From contig NC_065876.1 of assembly GCF_933775445.1 (NCBI RefSeq), forward strand, positions 9,982,001-10,046,000: a stretch of DNA of 64,000 nucleotides, given 5' to 3'. This DNA comes from Argentina anserina. Lineage: Eukaryota; Streptophyta; Magnoliopsida; Rosales; Rosaceae. The position numbers were made by a program, and so were the translations under genes. The notes beneath the pieces were generated by a model that was not told the DNA's origin, searched no databases, and saw only the letters and a program-made list of their open reading frames with translations. Positions 10,954 to 23,587 of the stretch are shown here, piece after piece; position 1 is the stretch's first letter; each line of letters begins with the position of its first letter.

Positions 10954-12376
10954 GCTGATGAATTTGATGACGCACCCGTGACTGATCTTTCTAGTATGTC
11001 TTTAGAACAATTAAGAAGTTGTCAAAAATTATGAAGGGTATTGTAGAATTCCAAGTGTTCGAAAACGAAAATAAATTGCAGAGTTTGGAGTGTTCTTGGT
11101 CCGTTCCCAAACTTCGATATACCATCCGTGACATACTGCAGTGCAATCCGTGATACCATGTGTTCGATTTAAGAACCCAGTTCAGTCTTCTCACTGAGAT
11201 TTCTGTATGCGAGCTAGCTAAGATCCATGATATGATTTCTAAATTATTGATTCTCATTTCCACATTTTTGACGTTTTCTGTCTAATTCGTCTTGGTCATC
11301 CATGTCTTTCTACTTAACGGAGGTCCATGCTCCATTTAATCTAATTAGTTGGCGGGTTTCATAAAATAGGTGGCATCAACCAGCCGATAGAAATTAGGGT
11401 TTGATGAATACATGCAGAAGATTATTTTGCATAAATCTCACGATTTCAACATGTGAGTTTGGTAGATGCTACAACATGCACGTACCAACTGGTTCATGTT
11501 CACTTTCAGGGTTGCACGGTTGGCATGGGTTGTTTGATCAGAACATCACCCGTACCCTAGCCTCAATGGTAATATATTTGGTGATGAACCCAAGTATATA
11601 TACATCTACACAAGCCGGTCTATAGGGTTAAAAAGAGATTATCTACACAATTTGTTATAGTGGAGAGGATCATTTTCCATGTTTACTAGAGGTTCCATTT
11701 CCACCGCGTACCTATAAACACTACCATAGATTTAGGGCATTACAGAAATTAATCGATGCTACATATCAAGTTTTGGTTTAGTTGTATATCTTCTAAACAT
11801 TGTGTTGGAAGATATTATTATCGAATTGAAATTCAGATTTCATGTTCGATTATAAATGTTGTTTTGAATATTATTTATCGGGATTGTATCGGTCGAGAAG
11901 AAAAAAGATATATTAAGGATATATCAGGATGTATTGGAATATATCTAATATGTCAAATTTGATATATATTCATATATATATATATATATATATATCGGTT
12001 TAGTAAATAGTACCAAATAAACTAAAATAAAAGGACGGACTTATTCTTTTCCCAATAAAAATAAACAAACGTTTGTGTACTAAATGATAAAAAGTAGTAA
12101 GGATTGGTTGGGCTTGAAATTCATCTTCGACTTTCTCGTCATCAAACTAAACTCAATTACACACCGTTGCCCTCTTCATACTACCTAGTTAGCAATTGGT
12201 TTTTATATTTTGATCATATAAATTCAACTAATATATTCGAGATTTTGTTTCAGTTTCTAAATATCCATTGATATATCCGATATATTTTGAAAACTTTATA
12301 ATATATAGGATATGGCAAATTTTTTTCTTTTCTATATATTTTTTCTATTAATTAATGACTCATATGTAACAACTAG
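10954..12376. other. Intergenic, no gene seen
   Basis: AT-rich sequence upstream of the HyPRP gene. Short frames only. It includes a TA dinucleotide run at about 11968-11994. No transposon termini recognised. Confidence 0.5.
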
Positions 12377-12461
12377 TCTACAGTCAGTGAGGGATCCAGC
12401 CCATGCAAGAATTTTGAGCCCAAAAATTTAATTATGTTAGTGTTAATCCAAAACAAAAAAA

Positions 12462-15407
12462 TGTCATAACCCCAAATTTCGAATAATAAAATTTCAAAAT
12501 TTAAGGTGTGATGAACTCCAGAATAATTCCGAAATACTTAAGAGTTATTACAAATAACCAAGTTTCAAGAACTAACTTCGAATGTTCAACTCATACAACT
12601 CAAATTACATCGCCAAATTTTACAACTTGAAACCAAAAAGAAATGGAAATTTCACTCTAACTTGCTAGAACTCTGTGGAAACTACTAAGGCCATGTCCTC
12701 ACCCTCTAGCAATCACAATGCCGCTAGTACCTCAATCCTTGATGTCCTTCATCTGCAAGATCAACATCTACACCATGAATTGGTGCACCGGGTTGTAAAC
12801 AAACAAACCCGGTAAGCTCTAAAAGCTCGTATGAGTAAACCGAAAACTAAATGACATCATACACCTGATAAGTTCTCTTCTAAATATGATACTATCAAAA
12901 CAACTTCTCCAAATGGGACCATGACAATTTCCACGCTAGTATACCAAAGGAGACACTCTCTCCTCCTAAAATATGTACACATGCGTTCAGCAAATACTCG
13001 ACAATTCATAGGCAAGTAGGAGGTATCACTTTACCCCACTTCCTAAACACACTCGGCGTAATGATCAACGTCATTACCTATAACATATAGGCAATCAGAT
13101 TAGAGGTCTATTCATACACACTCACCCGGCCAAGGTGTGGGTCATTTATGCTTTAAGATCCACTTCGTCATTAAGAAGGGATCATGATCCCCTTCGCCAC
13201 ATAGGATGGATTAAAGGTCTCTATCTCCACTTAGGAGAGACCATAAAAAATTCCACAACATAGATATCATTCGCCACTAAGGAGGGATCGCACCTACACC
13301 TACCACGTTAGTTACCAAACCAACGCTTTCACCTAGTTACAAGACTATCACAAGGAACAACAATTCCACACTTCCATCCATAAATTACTACTAACAAGAT
13401 AATTATTGATTTATAAACAAGTCACCTACTAACAAGATAATTGTCTATTTATAAACAAGTTACCTCCAACATGCAAGTATTACGAGTCCTTATAACACCT
13501 CCATAGTCATATAACCATTTACATGACTATTTTTCAGGCACAGGCACAAATGTATCGTATTGTTGCTTTCATATGAGAAACATAAGAGTAATTTGATAAA
13601 AAAAATTCATTTTACTTACCTCTGAATTGTTGACGATCAAGTTTTATATGATTTTAAAATCAAAAATGCATTTTCTCCAATAATTTCTCATTAATTAAGG
13701 AAATGAGGAAAACATGTTTCATAAAGGTTTTACTCACTCTTCAAAATCACTAGCATCACATATCACACAACTCCACCACAATGATACATGAACATGAGAC
13801 AATATAACATAACAAACTTATATATGTATATTATTATTACCATTAGATACACATAAATATGCCATATTATATCAACCATCACAATAACCAACGTAGAAAT
13901 TTCATATATATGGCGCATGACATAATACAATATAATTTAGCAACTTATATACGCATATTATTATTACCATTAATAGAAATATATAAGTCAACTAAGTTAT
14001 ATCAACCATATCAATAACTTAAAATTTCTACATCAATGACATGATTATTCCACAATAAAAAATAACATTGTATACATGTATATTTATCCTTACCATTTAA
14101 TATACATATCAACATACTTATAGCAAATCAACCATACTATATCAACATCAACATGCATAATCCGTTTTCATTCTCGACCATTAACCAAAGTCCCTACTTA
14201 CCAAACCTTTTAAACATAAATTCTTTTATTTAAAAATATCATTTTATTTAGCCATGAACCATATGCGATCAAGTTTATGTAATTTAAAACAAAATATATT
14301 TGAATTCACAATTTATAAGATGGTAAAATATGGGCTATATTAATAACTTAATATGAATTTGCAACAAGGGAGGTTTATTCACCTCGTACTTCCGCCGCGC
14401 CTTTAAAATTACCAAAATGAGAACAAGCTTCAAATGAAACACCTAAGCGAAACATTGAAACTTAGCAACTAACCAAAAGAGTAACTTGCTACTTGTACCT
14501 TAAAACTTTACTTTAACCTTAACCTAAAGATTGCCAAAGCGGCAACCTTTCTCCACAACCTACCAAGGTCACCAGAGAACCAACCACTGAACTACCTATC
14601 AACTCCACATAACAATGTCAAAATCGCACCTTCACAACTTAGACTGAAAGTAAACATACGTTCAACAACAAGCAACATGCTTAAAGTTAACCCAACCTAT
14701 AAAAATCATATATGCACATGTTTGTATTGACAAACATGACCCAATAGAGTAAACCATTAATCTTAGAAAAGCTAGATGAGCTGACATACGCCACCCTAAG
14801 TAGTTGCATGTGGGCCCCACACGCCGACACTCCAACCTTCTCAAATCCAATTTACTCTAATATCAAACTTATAAATCATAGTGAGTTGAACACTTTTTAT
14901 ACTTGGAGCGAAACCCAACTCGGCTGGAAAGTGGCTGAAAATAGATGGTGAAGCCGACAGTGGTCTTGATTTTCAAACAACGAGTTGTGGGTCGAATCGA
15001 ACTCTAAGATGGCTGGAAAGATGCCTAGAGGGGAGGAAAAGACCGGAAAAGAAGAGCCTTGAGCTCCAAATCAGTCGAACTAAGCTGTAGCGTCGTCGTC
15101 GACGGTGGTCGAGCCTTGCAACCTCCGCCATTTCTCGCATAGTCACCGGCTGGCACAAGGCTGGGCTCAATTGAAAGGTTGACGGGAGAAGGTTCGAATA
15201 AGACCTGTTTCACGACTTATGGTGACTGGAATAGGAAGAAACGTATATTAGGCCGTACGGTCCACACGACCTTGCAGCAACAACTAGGCGGGGAGAGGGG
15301 AGCGCCACCATCGCAGGCATGGAGAGGGTGATCGTGCAATTTCAACGAGACTGGTAGTAGCAGGAGAGGTTGCTGGATGGAGGAGAACCGTGCCGGAGAA
15401 AAACTGT

Positions 15408-15445
<38 letters not shown>

Positions 15446-15810
15446 CAGTGCCTTTGAAAAATCTGATTTTTCTTATTAGGGTTTTTTTTTTCTACTCCTA
15501 TTTTTACTACTTCAAAAAATGCCCCAACATCATTTCTAATTTGTCACTTTTTCGTTTGAAGTCCAATTTGCCACGTGTCTACGTACTCATATCGACGAGC
15601 TCTAAGAGACTACGAATTTCGTGTAGAAAGTATTCAGAGATGGGCAACGAGTCAAAAGTCAATCGTTTTTCAGGGTTTTCAATCCTCAAAATCGATTCGA
15701 CTTCAAACAATGACTAAATCGAACGTGTGGAATGAGATTTTACTCACATCACCATTTTAATAATTCAAGAGAAATTACAAGAATATGAATTAAAAATTAT
15801 GGTTATTACA
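12462..15810 (-). repeat. Solo LTR, Ty3/gypsy, 3.35 kb
   Basis: On the minus strand it starts TGTAATAACC (15810) and ends GGGGTTATGACA (12462), the same termini style as the gypsy element at 20287. AAAAA flanks both ends (12457-12461, 15811-15815), a plausible but low-information 5-bp duplication. There is no primer site, gag or pol, so it is a solo LTR left by LTR-LTR recombination. It contains a CT/GA tract, a GC-rich leader-like zone (about 15000-15350) and the conserved hairpin at 12787-12813. Confidence 0.7.
15411..15440. repeat. GA dinucleotide run inside the solo LTR
   Basis: About 15 GA units. The related LTR at 16216 has a CT-rich tract in the same relative place (16545-16590, opposite strand), so the tract is an LTR feature rather than an independent microsatellite. 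Confidence 0.85.
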
Positions 15811-16215
15811 AAAAATATGTATAAAATTAAGTTTTTAATATGCATTTCACCTGTAAGATGGTATTCATCTTCTTAAATTCTCGAAAATCCTCAAGTATAA
15901 TTTTTTTAATCTTTTTTCCTACTATATTGAATCTAAAATTGTAAATATGAGTTAATAAATTTTAATCAAATCAATTTGAGAAAAGTTTGGTTAGGTATAA
16001 AAATTTGTGTTTGATTTTCATAACATTCTTCTACTTTTATTGACGCCCACTTATATTTTTAAAAACTCATTGACGTCTATAGTTGTAGGATCATACAGTA
16101 CAACTGACAAAAATGTTTTTGTTAGTTGAACTTGAAGTCCACCCTATGTTGAAATCCTAAATCCGCCACTGTCTACTATTATTGCTAATTGAACTCACAA
16201 GCCGCAAACCTCCTT

Positions 16216-18057
16216 TGTAATAACCCGGATTTTCAATTCGCATTTCTTTGAAGTCGAATCGATTCCGAGAATCCATAGCTTGAAATACGATTAAGCTTTT
16301 AAGGGCTCAAGAGTTGACTTTTGACTCATTTCCCATCTATGAAAACGTTCTTCACGAAATTCATAGGATTCGTCCATACGAGTTAGTAGACACGTGACAC
16401 GCATAAATCAGACGTCGAACGAAAAAGTTATGAATAAAAAACTATGTTAGGTCATTTTTGGAAGGAGTAAAAATACGAGTAGAAAAGAGGGAACCCTAAA
16501 GCTAAAAAAAATCAGATTTTTGAAAAAGGCTGTACCCTTTTCTTTCCCACTTTCTCTCTCCCCAATTTTCTCTCTCCTCCTCTCTCCATTTCGCCGTTTT
16601 CTTCTCCGACACTGTGCTCCGCCATCCGGCCACCAATCCGGAACCACCGGTCCTGTTGGAACCGCATGATCACCCTCTCCAAGCCTGCGGTGGTGGTGCT
16701 CCACCTCTTGCAACCTAGCCGTTGCAGCGACGTCGTGAAGCCGTGCAGTCTCGCTGGCATTTCTCCTTATTTTGGCCACCATAGGGCATGAAACCAGTCC
16801 CATTAGGAGTGCAAGGAGCCGTGCTTCATGCCCTCCAAGTGGCTCGAGTCAATTCGAAACAAGGAGAAACAATTGAATGAAAATCCGAACTTTGCGCGGT
16901 GTTTAATTTAGAACTTGTTCTCATTTTGGTGATATTGAAGGCACGGTAGAAATAAGAGGAGAGTAAACCTCCTCACTTGTTGCAAATTTATATTGAGTTG
17001 TTTTAATAATCCATATTTCACCATCTTATAAATTCAAATATGTTTTGTTTTATACTACATGAATTTGATCGCCTACCGTTCATGGGTAAGTAAAATAATA
17101 TTTTAAAATAAATGATTTTTTGAAAGGTTTGGTGATTTGGACTATGGTTAATAGTTGAGTATTTAATTGGAGCATACATGTCGTTATTGATGTAGAAAAT
17201 GGTTGAATTGCATATGTATATTAAATGGTAAGGATAAATATACAAGTATACATTGCTATTTTAAATTGTGAAATGATCATATGTCATTATTGTGGAAATT
17301 TTAAGTTATTTAGATGATTGATATAATGTAATTGAGTTATATATGCGTATTAATGGTAATAATAATATGTATATATAAGTTGTTATATTATATTGTAGTA
17401 TGTTCGTGTGTCATTTATATGGAATTTTTACGTTGGTTATTAAGATGGTTTATATAATATGACTTATTTATATGTGTATTAAATGGTAATAATAATATAC
17501 ATATATAGATTGTTATACTATATTGAGTTATATTTTCGTAATATTGATGTGAAATTCAAGTTGGTTATTGGAATTGATGGATATCATTTATGAAGTATTT
17601 GTGGATTGATATGTTCATCTTAAGAGAGGAATATGATATTGTGTAAAGTGGGAGTCGGGTTTTAGACCCTTACCTTAGTGATGTTGAAACGGTTATTGGG
17701 TTTGACCGGGCTAATGAGAAATGTTTACGTTTTTTTGTGTCGATGCGTCATGGAGGATGACTTAGTATTGACAAATTTATGCGTACGTGTTGGGATGGTC
17801 TTAGTATGAGCGATGGCTTAGTGTTGACGAACCTATACTAGTGCGTTAGGTGTGTCATTGTATGTGGGATGACTTAGTGTTGGCAAACCCATGCAAATGT
17901 GTTAGGTGGGTATTGCATGTGGAATGACTTAGTGTTGACAAACCTATAAATACGGGAATAAAGAGGAGAGTGTTGCCACTCTCCTCCATTACGTTGTTGT
18001 GACGTTTACATTACTCATTGTTTAAGTTGATATTAGTAGTCATATCATAACTTATAT
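16216..18057 (+). repeat. Truncated LTR of the same family, opposite orientation
   Basis: Starts TGTAATAACCCGG and follows the solo LTR in order: GAAGTCGAATCGATT, the ACGAG/CACGTG zone, a CT-rich tract, TTGTTCTCATTTTGG, TTCATGGGTAAG. The last part of the LTR, including the conserved hairpin and the GGGGTTATGACA end, is missing. Sequence homology fades near 18.0 kb, where the CACTA end begins. With the solo LTR it forms a decayed head-to-head inverted pair separated by about 400 bp. Confidence 0.6.
17756..17955 (+). repeat. 56-bp tandem repeat, about 4 units
   Basis: The motif GATGACTTAGTGTTGACAAA recurs with starts at 17756, 17812, 17868 and 17923, a period of 55-56 bp. It lies within the truncated LTR. 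The solo copy has a different, less regular arrangement at the matching place (about 13120-13320). Confidence 0.75.
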
Positions 18058-18875
18058 CACTAGGCCAAAAAAGTAAACTGTTGACTGATGAGAATGTATC
18101 TGCTGAGTACATCAGTGGAATGTGATAACACCTCAAATAGTAGTTATAAACTACCGTATGAACTCAGACAACATATTTTCTAGTCAAATGTCGTCTAAGT
18201 TATACGGAATTCATCTAAAAATGAGACAAAACTAGGCTATCTACTGTCTGAGATGCTATCAGACCACATATTTATGTTGTCTTATTTATACATAGATAAC
18301 ATAATAATGTTGTGTGAAAGACATTATATAGTAGGTTTTATGTTGTCTAAATTAGGATTCAATACCATCAAAAGCTATTCAACAACAGTTAAATGTGGTG
18401 TGAATTTGTTTGTCATAGCAAGGGCTTTCTAGTGTTGTTATCTAAACATGATTTAGACAACATATTAATGATGTTTGAGGACCATGTATGAGTTAAACAG
18501 AGATAACATACTTTTTTATTGCATATGTTGACTGAGTACACTCAAACAACACACTAGAAAATTTCATATGTGCTAACATTCTAAAATTCATTTGTATCGT
18601 CTGAAGATCAGTGATACAGCCTAGCTATATTGACAATATATATGCCCAGAAATTTGAGACCCTGCATGCAGTTTTTATACCTACCCATGTCTTCAATATT
18701 CCATTTCTAGCATCCAACAAAACTTAATTATCATTGCTAGGAACCAACTAAAATACATTGTCAATAAGTACTTGTACTTTCGATAATCATTAATTAAGCA
18801 AGCATAGGCCTACATATACATGTTCTGCAAACACACATGCCTAAACCAAAAACAAAAAACCTTGGTACAAGTAAG

Positions 18876-19018
18876 GTTCTAAAAAACGCTAGGCGTTAAT
18901 CGGGCGAACAGCTAAAACCCAGCGCCCAGAGGACTAATCGGGGATTAATCGGCCCAAAATTGAGGCGGTCAAGGGTCTCCGGGCGCCTAGGCGCCACCTA
19001 GGCGGGGATTTTTAGAAC
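18876..19018. mobile_element. MITE-like foldback, 143 bp
   Basis: Ends GTTCTAAAAA and TTTTTAGAAC are perfect 10-bp inverted repeats. Just inside lie CGCTAGGCG and CGCCTAGGCG, a GC-rich pairing zone. The interior has several AATCGG and GGCGCC motifs. I found no target-site duplication, so whether it moved as a MITE is open. Confidence 0.5.
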
Positions 19019-20604
19019 ATATAATTGTAGTTAGATAGTAGATAAAATAACTGCATGCATATAATTGTTCAATGTTATGTAAATACACAAAATCAGTTTC
19101 TAAGTCATACTAATCTACCCTAAAAGACCACTTTTGCTGCTCTAAGTCTTAACAACACTGTATGCGAATAATATGACATGAGAGGCCAATTCGGCTCGAA
19201 CTTTGTCATTATCAGTAGATGTGCCTTGAAGACAACCACGAGCGTTGCTGAATTCCCACTGCAAGATCAAAGCAACAAGTTACCCTTCATGGCAGAACAA
19301 CAAACAATAACAACATAGTTGTAAAAATAAGAGTTATGAAATGAAGTTTTAATCTGAGAATCATTCAGCTAGAAGATAGAGTGATTAAGACAATACATAA
19401 ATGAAATTCATATTTCAATAGGACTCTCACTGTGACCAATATTGCACAAAGTATTTAAATTTCACCCCATACAAGTGAAGAGTATGAGAGCAGGTTCTTG
19501 GCCATGAGAATCATAATCAATCACTTATGAGGCTTTTAGTTAATTCATGCATCAACTATACTTGTCTTCCTAATGAATTCAATCACCAATTAATGCATGC
19601 ATCAAGTTTCTTACATGTGGATTCTGTCCATTTTCAATGTTTACTTCTAGATTTCATTCAAAAACCTAAAGTGCACACACATGGCAAGCATATTGAAAGC
19701 AACAATTATTACTCTTTGTTATTTAGAGTTGATGACACAAGATAAGCATATTCACAGCCTTAAGTAACACATATATGTTGTCTAATGTACAGTTCCCAAT
19801 CAACTTTGCATCTCATGGTCACATTTGGAGAAAAAAAAAAGAAAAAAAAAGAACATTCTGCAGCAGGAATTGAGAGTTAGATTCCTTTATCATATGGCCC
19901 CAATCAAGGTTTAACAAACAACATGAACCATATTTTTGAACCGAAATACGTACCTTGTTACAAAAAATCAGATTCTTGTACAACACAATACATTTCATGT
20001 AATACATGAGGAACTATCCACAATTATTTCTAGTAAGTTGCTTTGGAATACCCTAAAAAGTAATAGAAATTAATATTAATATTTCAATTTGAGAAATCAA
20101 CTAAAAACTAAGCTGGAGATGACTTATTTCAAGATTTTTCCAATGCACTTCTTTAATATTTTGGTTGTGGTACAACTTAACAGAGCTAACAATCACAAAT
20201 TATAAGAAACTTAATCGCCCACAAACAATAATGTATAAAGAGAGTAGCACTTATATACTAACAATTTATGATATTGAGTTCAAAGTTGTAATAACCCTAG
20301 ATTTTTAAAACATTATTTGAATTGAATTGAATTCTATAAGGTTATGAAATTCAATTAAAATGAAATTGATTGTTTGCAAACTTTACAAAACGGAAACGGA
20401 AACGTTCCGAGAACGTTTATTAAGAAAACGTTACGTTTCCGAACGAATTTATCGACTTCTATTCCGTCGCTCGGTTGCGAAAACTTCCTTCACGAAAGTT
20501 GTAGAGCTCGTCGATACGAGTTCGTGAGTATGTAACGCGTCCTAATCGGACGATGTATGTAGAAGTTATTAACGTCGGAAGTTAGTTTCCGATTTGGGAA
20601 CGGG

Positions 20605-20612
20605 TATAAATA
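20605..20612 (+). promoter_or_regulatory. TATA box, gypsy 5' LTR
   Basis: TATAAATA about 320 bp into the LTR, followed within 40 bp by a pyrimidine-rich leader. The 3' LTR has the same box at 28438-28445. Likely promoter of the element. Confidence 0.7.
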
Positions 20613-21427
20613 GATTGTTTTGTGATTAGGGTTTTCCACATTTGGAAACCCTCACTCTCTCCGCCTCCCTCTTTCTCTCTCTCTCTCTCGGTTCTCTCTC
20701 TCCCTCCCCGATCTTCCTCCCCACCTGCGACCTCCGCCTCCAGCCCGGCGTGTCGAGCACCGCCGACCCAGAGAGCACCGCGCTACCCTCCTTAGCCGAC
20801 CCAGAGGTCGACGCACTCACGCACGCAGCGTCGGAGCTCCACCACGGCGTCAAGGTCCTGCAATTTCCACCGAAGCCTTCGCGAGCTCTCCGGCGACGAT
20901 CCGACGATCCAAGAGCTTGATTGAGGTGAGGGTTAGCCTAGGATGATTGTTGTGATGCCTTGTTGAGATTTTTGTGGTTGTTTGATTCGTATAAAGGGAG
21001 ATCGGAGGATGAGGTTTTGGGGGAGATGCCGCCGCCTTAGGCGGCGCGTGTGGGCGTGTGGAGGGGGCTAGGCACGACGTGAGGCCGTGGCGGAGAAGAG
21101 GGGGGAAAAAGGGAGAGAAATGGGGCGGCGGTGGCATGCAACGCGCCGTCCCTGGGCTCGGCGCATGTGCCCCACGCGCGGCCTGCCGGCGGGTGGCGCG
21201 TGTACCCCACGCGCCGCCACGTGCGGCGGTGTGACAGTGTTTTCCGATATGGGTATTTTGGTAATTTACTTAAATGTAAATGTAAATTTTATTTACTACG
21301 GTAAATGTAATTAAATTTTACCTTCGGTAAATGTAAATATAAATTACTTTCAGTAAATGTAAAAAGTAATTTGTAAAAGGTAATTAGTAAATTTTTTATT
21401 TACTGAGATTGTATTTACATTTAAATA

Positions 21428-21815
21428 GTACGTATACGTACAAAAATACGTATTAATATTTATACGTACAGAAATACGTATATAATATTTATACGTACAG
21501 AAATACGTATTAATTGTTTATACGTACAAAAATACGCATTAATATTTATACGTACAGAAATACGTATGTAATATTTATACGTACAGAAATACGTATTAAT
21601 TGTTTATACGTACAAAAATACGCATTAATATTTATACGTACAGAAATACGTATGTAATATTTATACGTACAGAAATACGTATATAATATTTATACATACA
21701 GAAATACGTATATAATATTTATACGTACAGAAATATGTATATAGTATTTATGCGTACAGAAATACGTATTAATTGTATATTTGTACGTACAGAAATACGT
21801 ATTAATTGTATATTT
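21428..21815 (+). repeat. Minisatellite in gypsy 5' LTR
   Basis: Units of about 29-30 bp built on TATACGTACAGAAATACGTA; ATACGTA and TACGTAT in each unit are inverted, so each could fold back. Compared with the 3' LTR (29260-29545) this array has a duplicated block of about three units (roughly 86 bp). Confidence 0.88.
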
Positions 21816-22911
21816 GTACAGTAACCGTGAATAGTAACAGTGAACAGTAACACTGAACAATAATTTCGTAAAAACCGAAAATTGCTGAACAGTAACCGAT
21901 TATTACTGTTTCGGCATTTAAAGGTTTACGAAACGATTCTAAATTCTTTTCTTATCTTTTCAAGGTGATCGTTAAATCAAGGAAAGGAATTATCTTCGGG
22001 AATTGTGGAATTACGCTCAAGTCAATAAGGTGAGTAAAATCTCACATATTTACGAATCTACCTTCGCGGTGATTCAAGATTTTGCAAGAGTATTTAATAA
22101 TGAATTACGACATGTATACAATTTAGTGGATTACATATATACTGTATAATGGTAATAAGTACATATATATATAATTCATTATATTATATACTGTTATTAA
22201 TTCATTAGAAATGGTCATTTCGATGACGGAAGTTTGTGTATTGAGCATGTGTGGTGAAATATGACATGTATAAGATATAGTGGACTATATATGTATTGTA
22301 TAAATGGTAAATAAGTACGAATATAATATAGTTTGCTATATAATATACTGTTATGATTTTATTGTGATTATATTGAGCATGTGATTTGAATTGTACAATG
22401 TGATGTGAGATTATTGTACGTGATTTTGAACATTGAGATTGTTAAAATGTGAATTGTCTTCGGACCTGATTTTTGGTACAATATGATGTGAGATTATTGT
22501 ACGTGTTTGGCAAGTCGAAACCTAGCCTTTGGCCGGGCGAAAGTTACGATACAGTTAGAGCTCTAGTCTGTCTGCCTTAGTACTGCATGTGAGGTAACGG
22601 GTGGTTATCTGCTCATGGGTACTCAGTTTATTTTGGATGTTGGGTAGCGGGTGGCTATCCAATATCAGCGGTGTATTACGAGAGGGGTAACAGATGTGTA
22701 CCAGCGTTCTTGGTACCCGTATTATAAATGCATTGGGTAACCAGAAGGGTTACTTAATTTTCTCATGAGCGTTTCATTTCATATTTCTTTGGGTCAACCA
22801 GATGGGCTGTCCATTGACTCATGAGGGCATTTATATTTGTTGTTTTGTGATCTTTCGTATATTTTGATATGCGAATTATATTTTGATTTTACTCATACGA
22901 GCTATAAGCTT

Positions 22912-22937
22912 ACCGGGTTTGTGTTTACAATCCCGGT
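22912..22937 (+). other. Conserved LTR hairpin
   Basis: ACCGGG and CCCGGT pair, then a T/T mismatch, then TTGT pairs with ACAA around a GTTT loop. It is followed by GCACC and ATTCGATGGTGTAGG. Similar blocks lie in six other LTR copies in the window: 30648-30673, 51536-51561 (plus strand), and 12787-12813, 48760-48785, 57159-57184, 62848-62873 (minus strand). Possible structured element of the leader RNA; the function is inference. Confidence 0.65.
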
Positions 22938-23301
22938 GCACCAATTCGATGGTGTAGGGGATAATTCCGCAGGTGCTGATTAGTGGAGGTTGAGTGACGA
23001 CTACAGAGGCTCGAAGTCGTTCGTATCCTACTTGTGGTGCGGTTTTAGCGTGGATTTGTGTGTGAGGATTTGTGTAATTTCATTTGTGAGATTTGTGAGT
23101 GATTTGTGAGGATTATTACATTTCCATTTTATGTATGGATTATAAATTTGGGTTGTAATAATTGGTTGTCTGAGTTGTATTGAGAACTCAGAATTGATCC
23201 GCTGTTACACTTTAATGATTTCGATTTATTTGAGATTATTTTGTGTTTAACGACTTTAGAATTTTGAGTTTTTAAGCTCGAAATTTTGGGGTCGTTACAG
23301 T

Positions 23302-23313
23302 TGGTATCAGAGC
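23302..23313 (+). other. Primer-binding site (initiator-Met tRNA), gypsy
   Basis: TGGTATCAGAGC, two bases after the LTR end. Confidence 0.93.
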
Positions 23314-23587
23314 CTAAGTGCGTATTTGGCGATTATCAATATCATCCGGGAGCGATGATCCGACTGCAGGCGGGCACCCATCACATGTTCCTCGGTATTG
23401 ATATGTCGTCGGGTACGCGAGAGTGTTTTAGGAGCCATACCTAATGGTTTGGTCCTCTGAGAAGTGTCGTGATGATACTTCGATGATTCATCTTATCCTG
23501 AAATTTCATGTTAATACCTATTGAATCTGTTTTAGTTGAATTCGAGATTTCACAAGTATTGACTAAGTGTTTCGTTGTTTGAAGGTG

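Larger units (their letters stand above)
12385..16171. mobile_element. hAT-like DNA transposon remnant split by a solo LTR
   Basis: Left end CAGTGAGGGATCCAG at 12385 and right end, read on the minus strand, CAGTGGCGGATTTAGG from 16171, make imperfect terminal inverted repeats of the common plant hAT type. The flanking 8-mers are TCTACAGT (12377-12384) and TCTACTAT (16172-16179), matching at 6 of 8, consistent with a decayed 8-bp duplication. No transposase is visible; the remaining element sequence is only about 77 bp on the left and 360 bp on the right of the inserted LTR. Confidence 0.55.
20287..23299 (+). repeat. 5' LTR of the gypsy element (3013 bp)
   Basis: TGTAATAACC to GGGGTCGTTACA. 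Contents in order: U3 (about 320 bp), TATA box, a CT-rich then GC-rich leader (20640-21240), AT-rich sequence, a 29-30 bp minisatellite (21428-21815), ACAGTAAC-type repeats, a conserved GGCCGGG block with palindrome TAGAGCTCTA (22530-22580), several GGGTAAC-type repeats, and the conserved hairpin at 22912-22937. Most of this would be transcribed as leader RNA. Confidence 0.93.

Noticed and set aside
23302..23313. tRNA-like match TGGTATCAGAGC
   Set aside because: It is a retrotransposon primer-binding site, not a tRNA gene; no cloverleaf follows.
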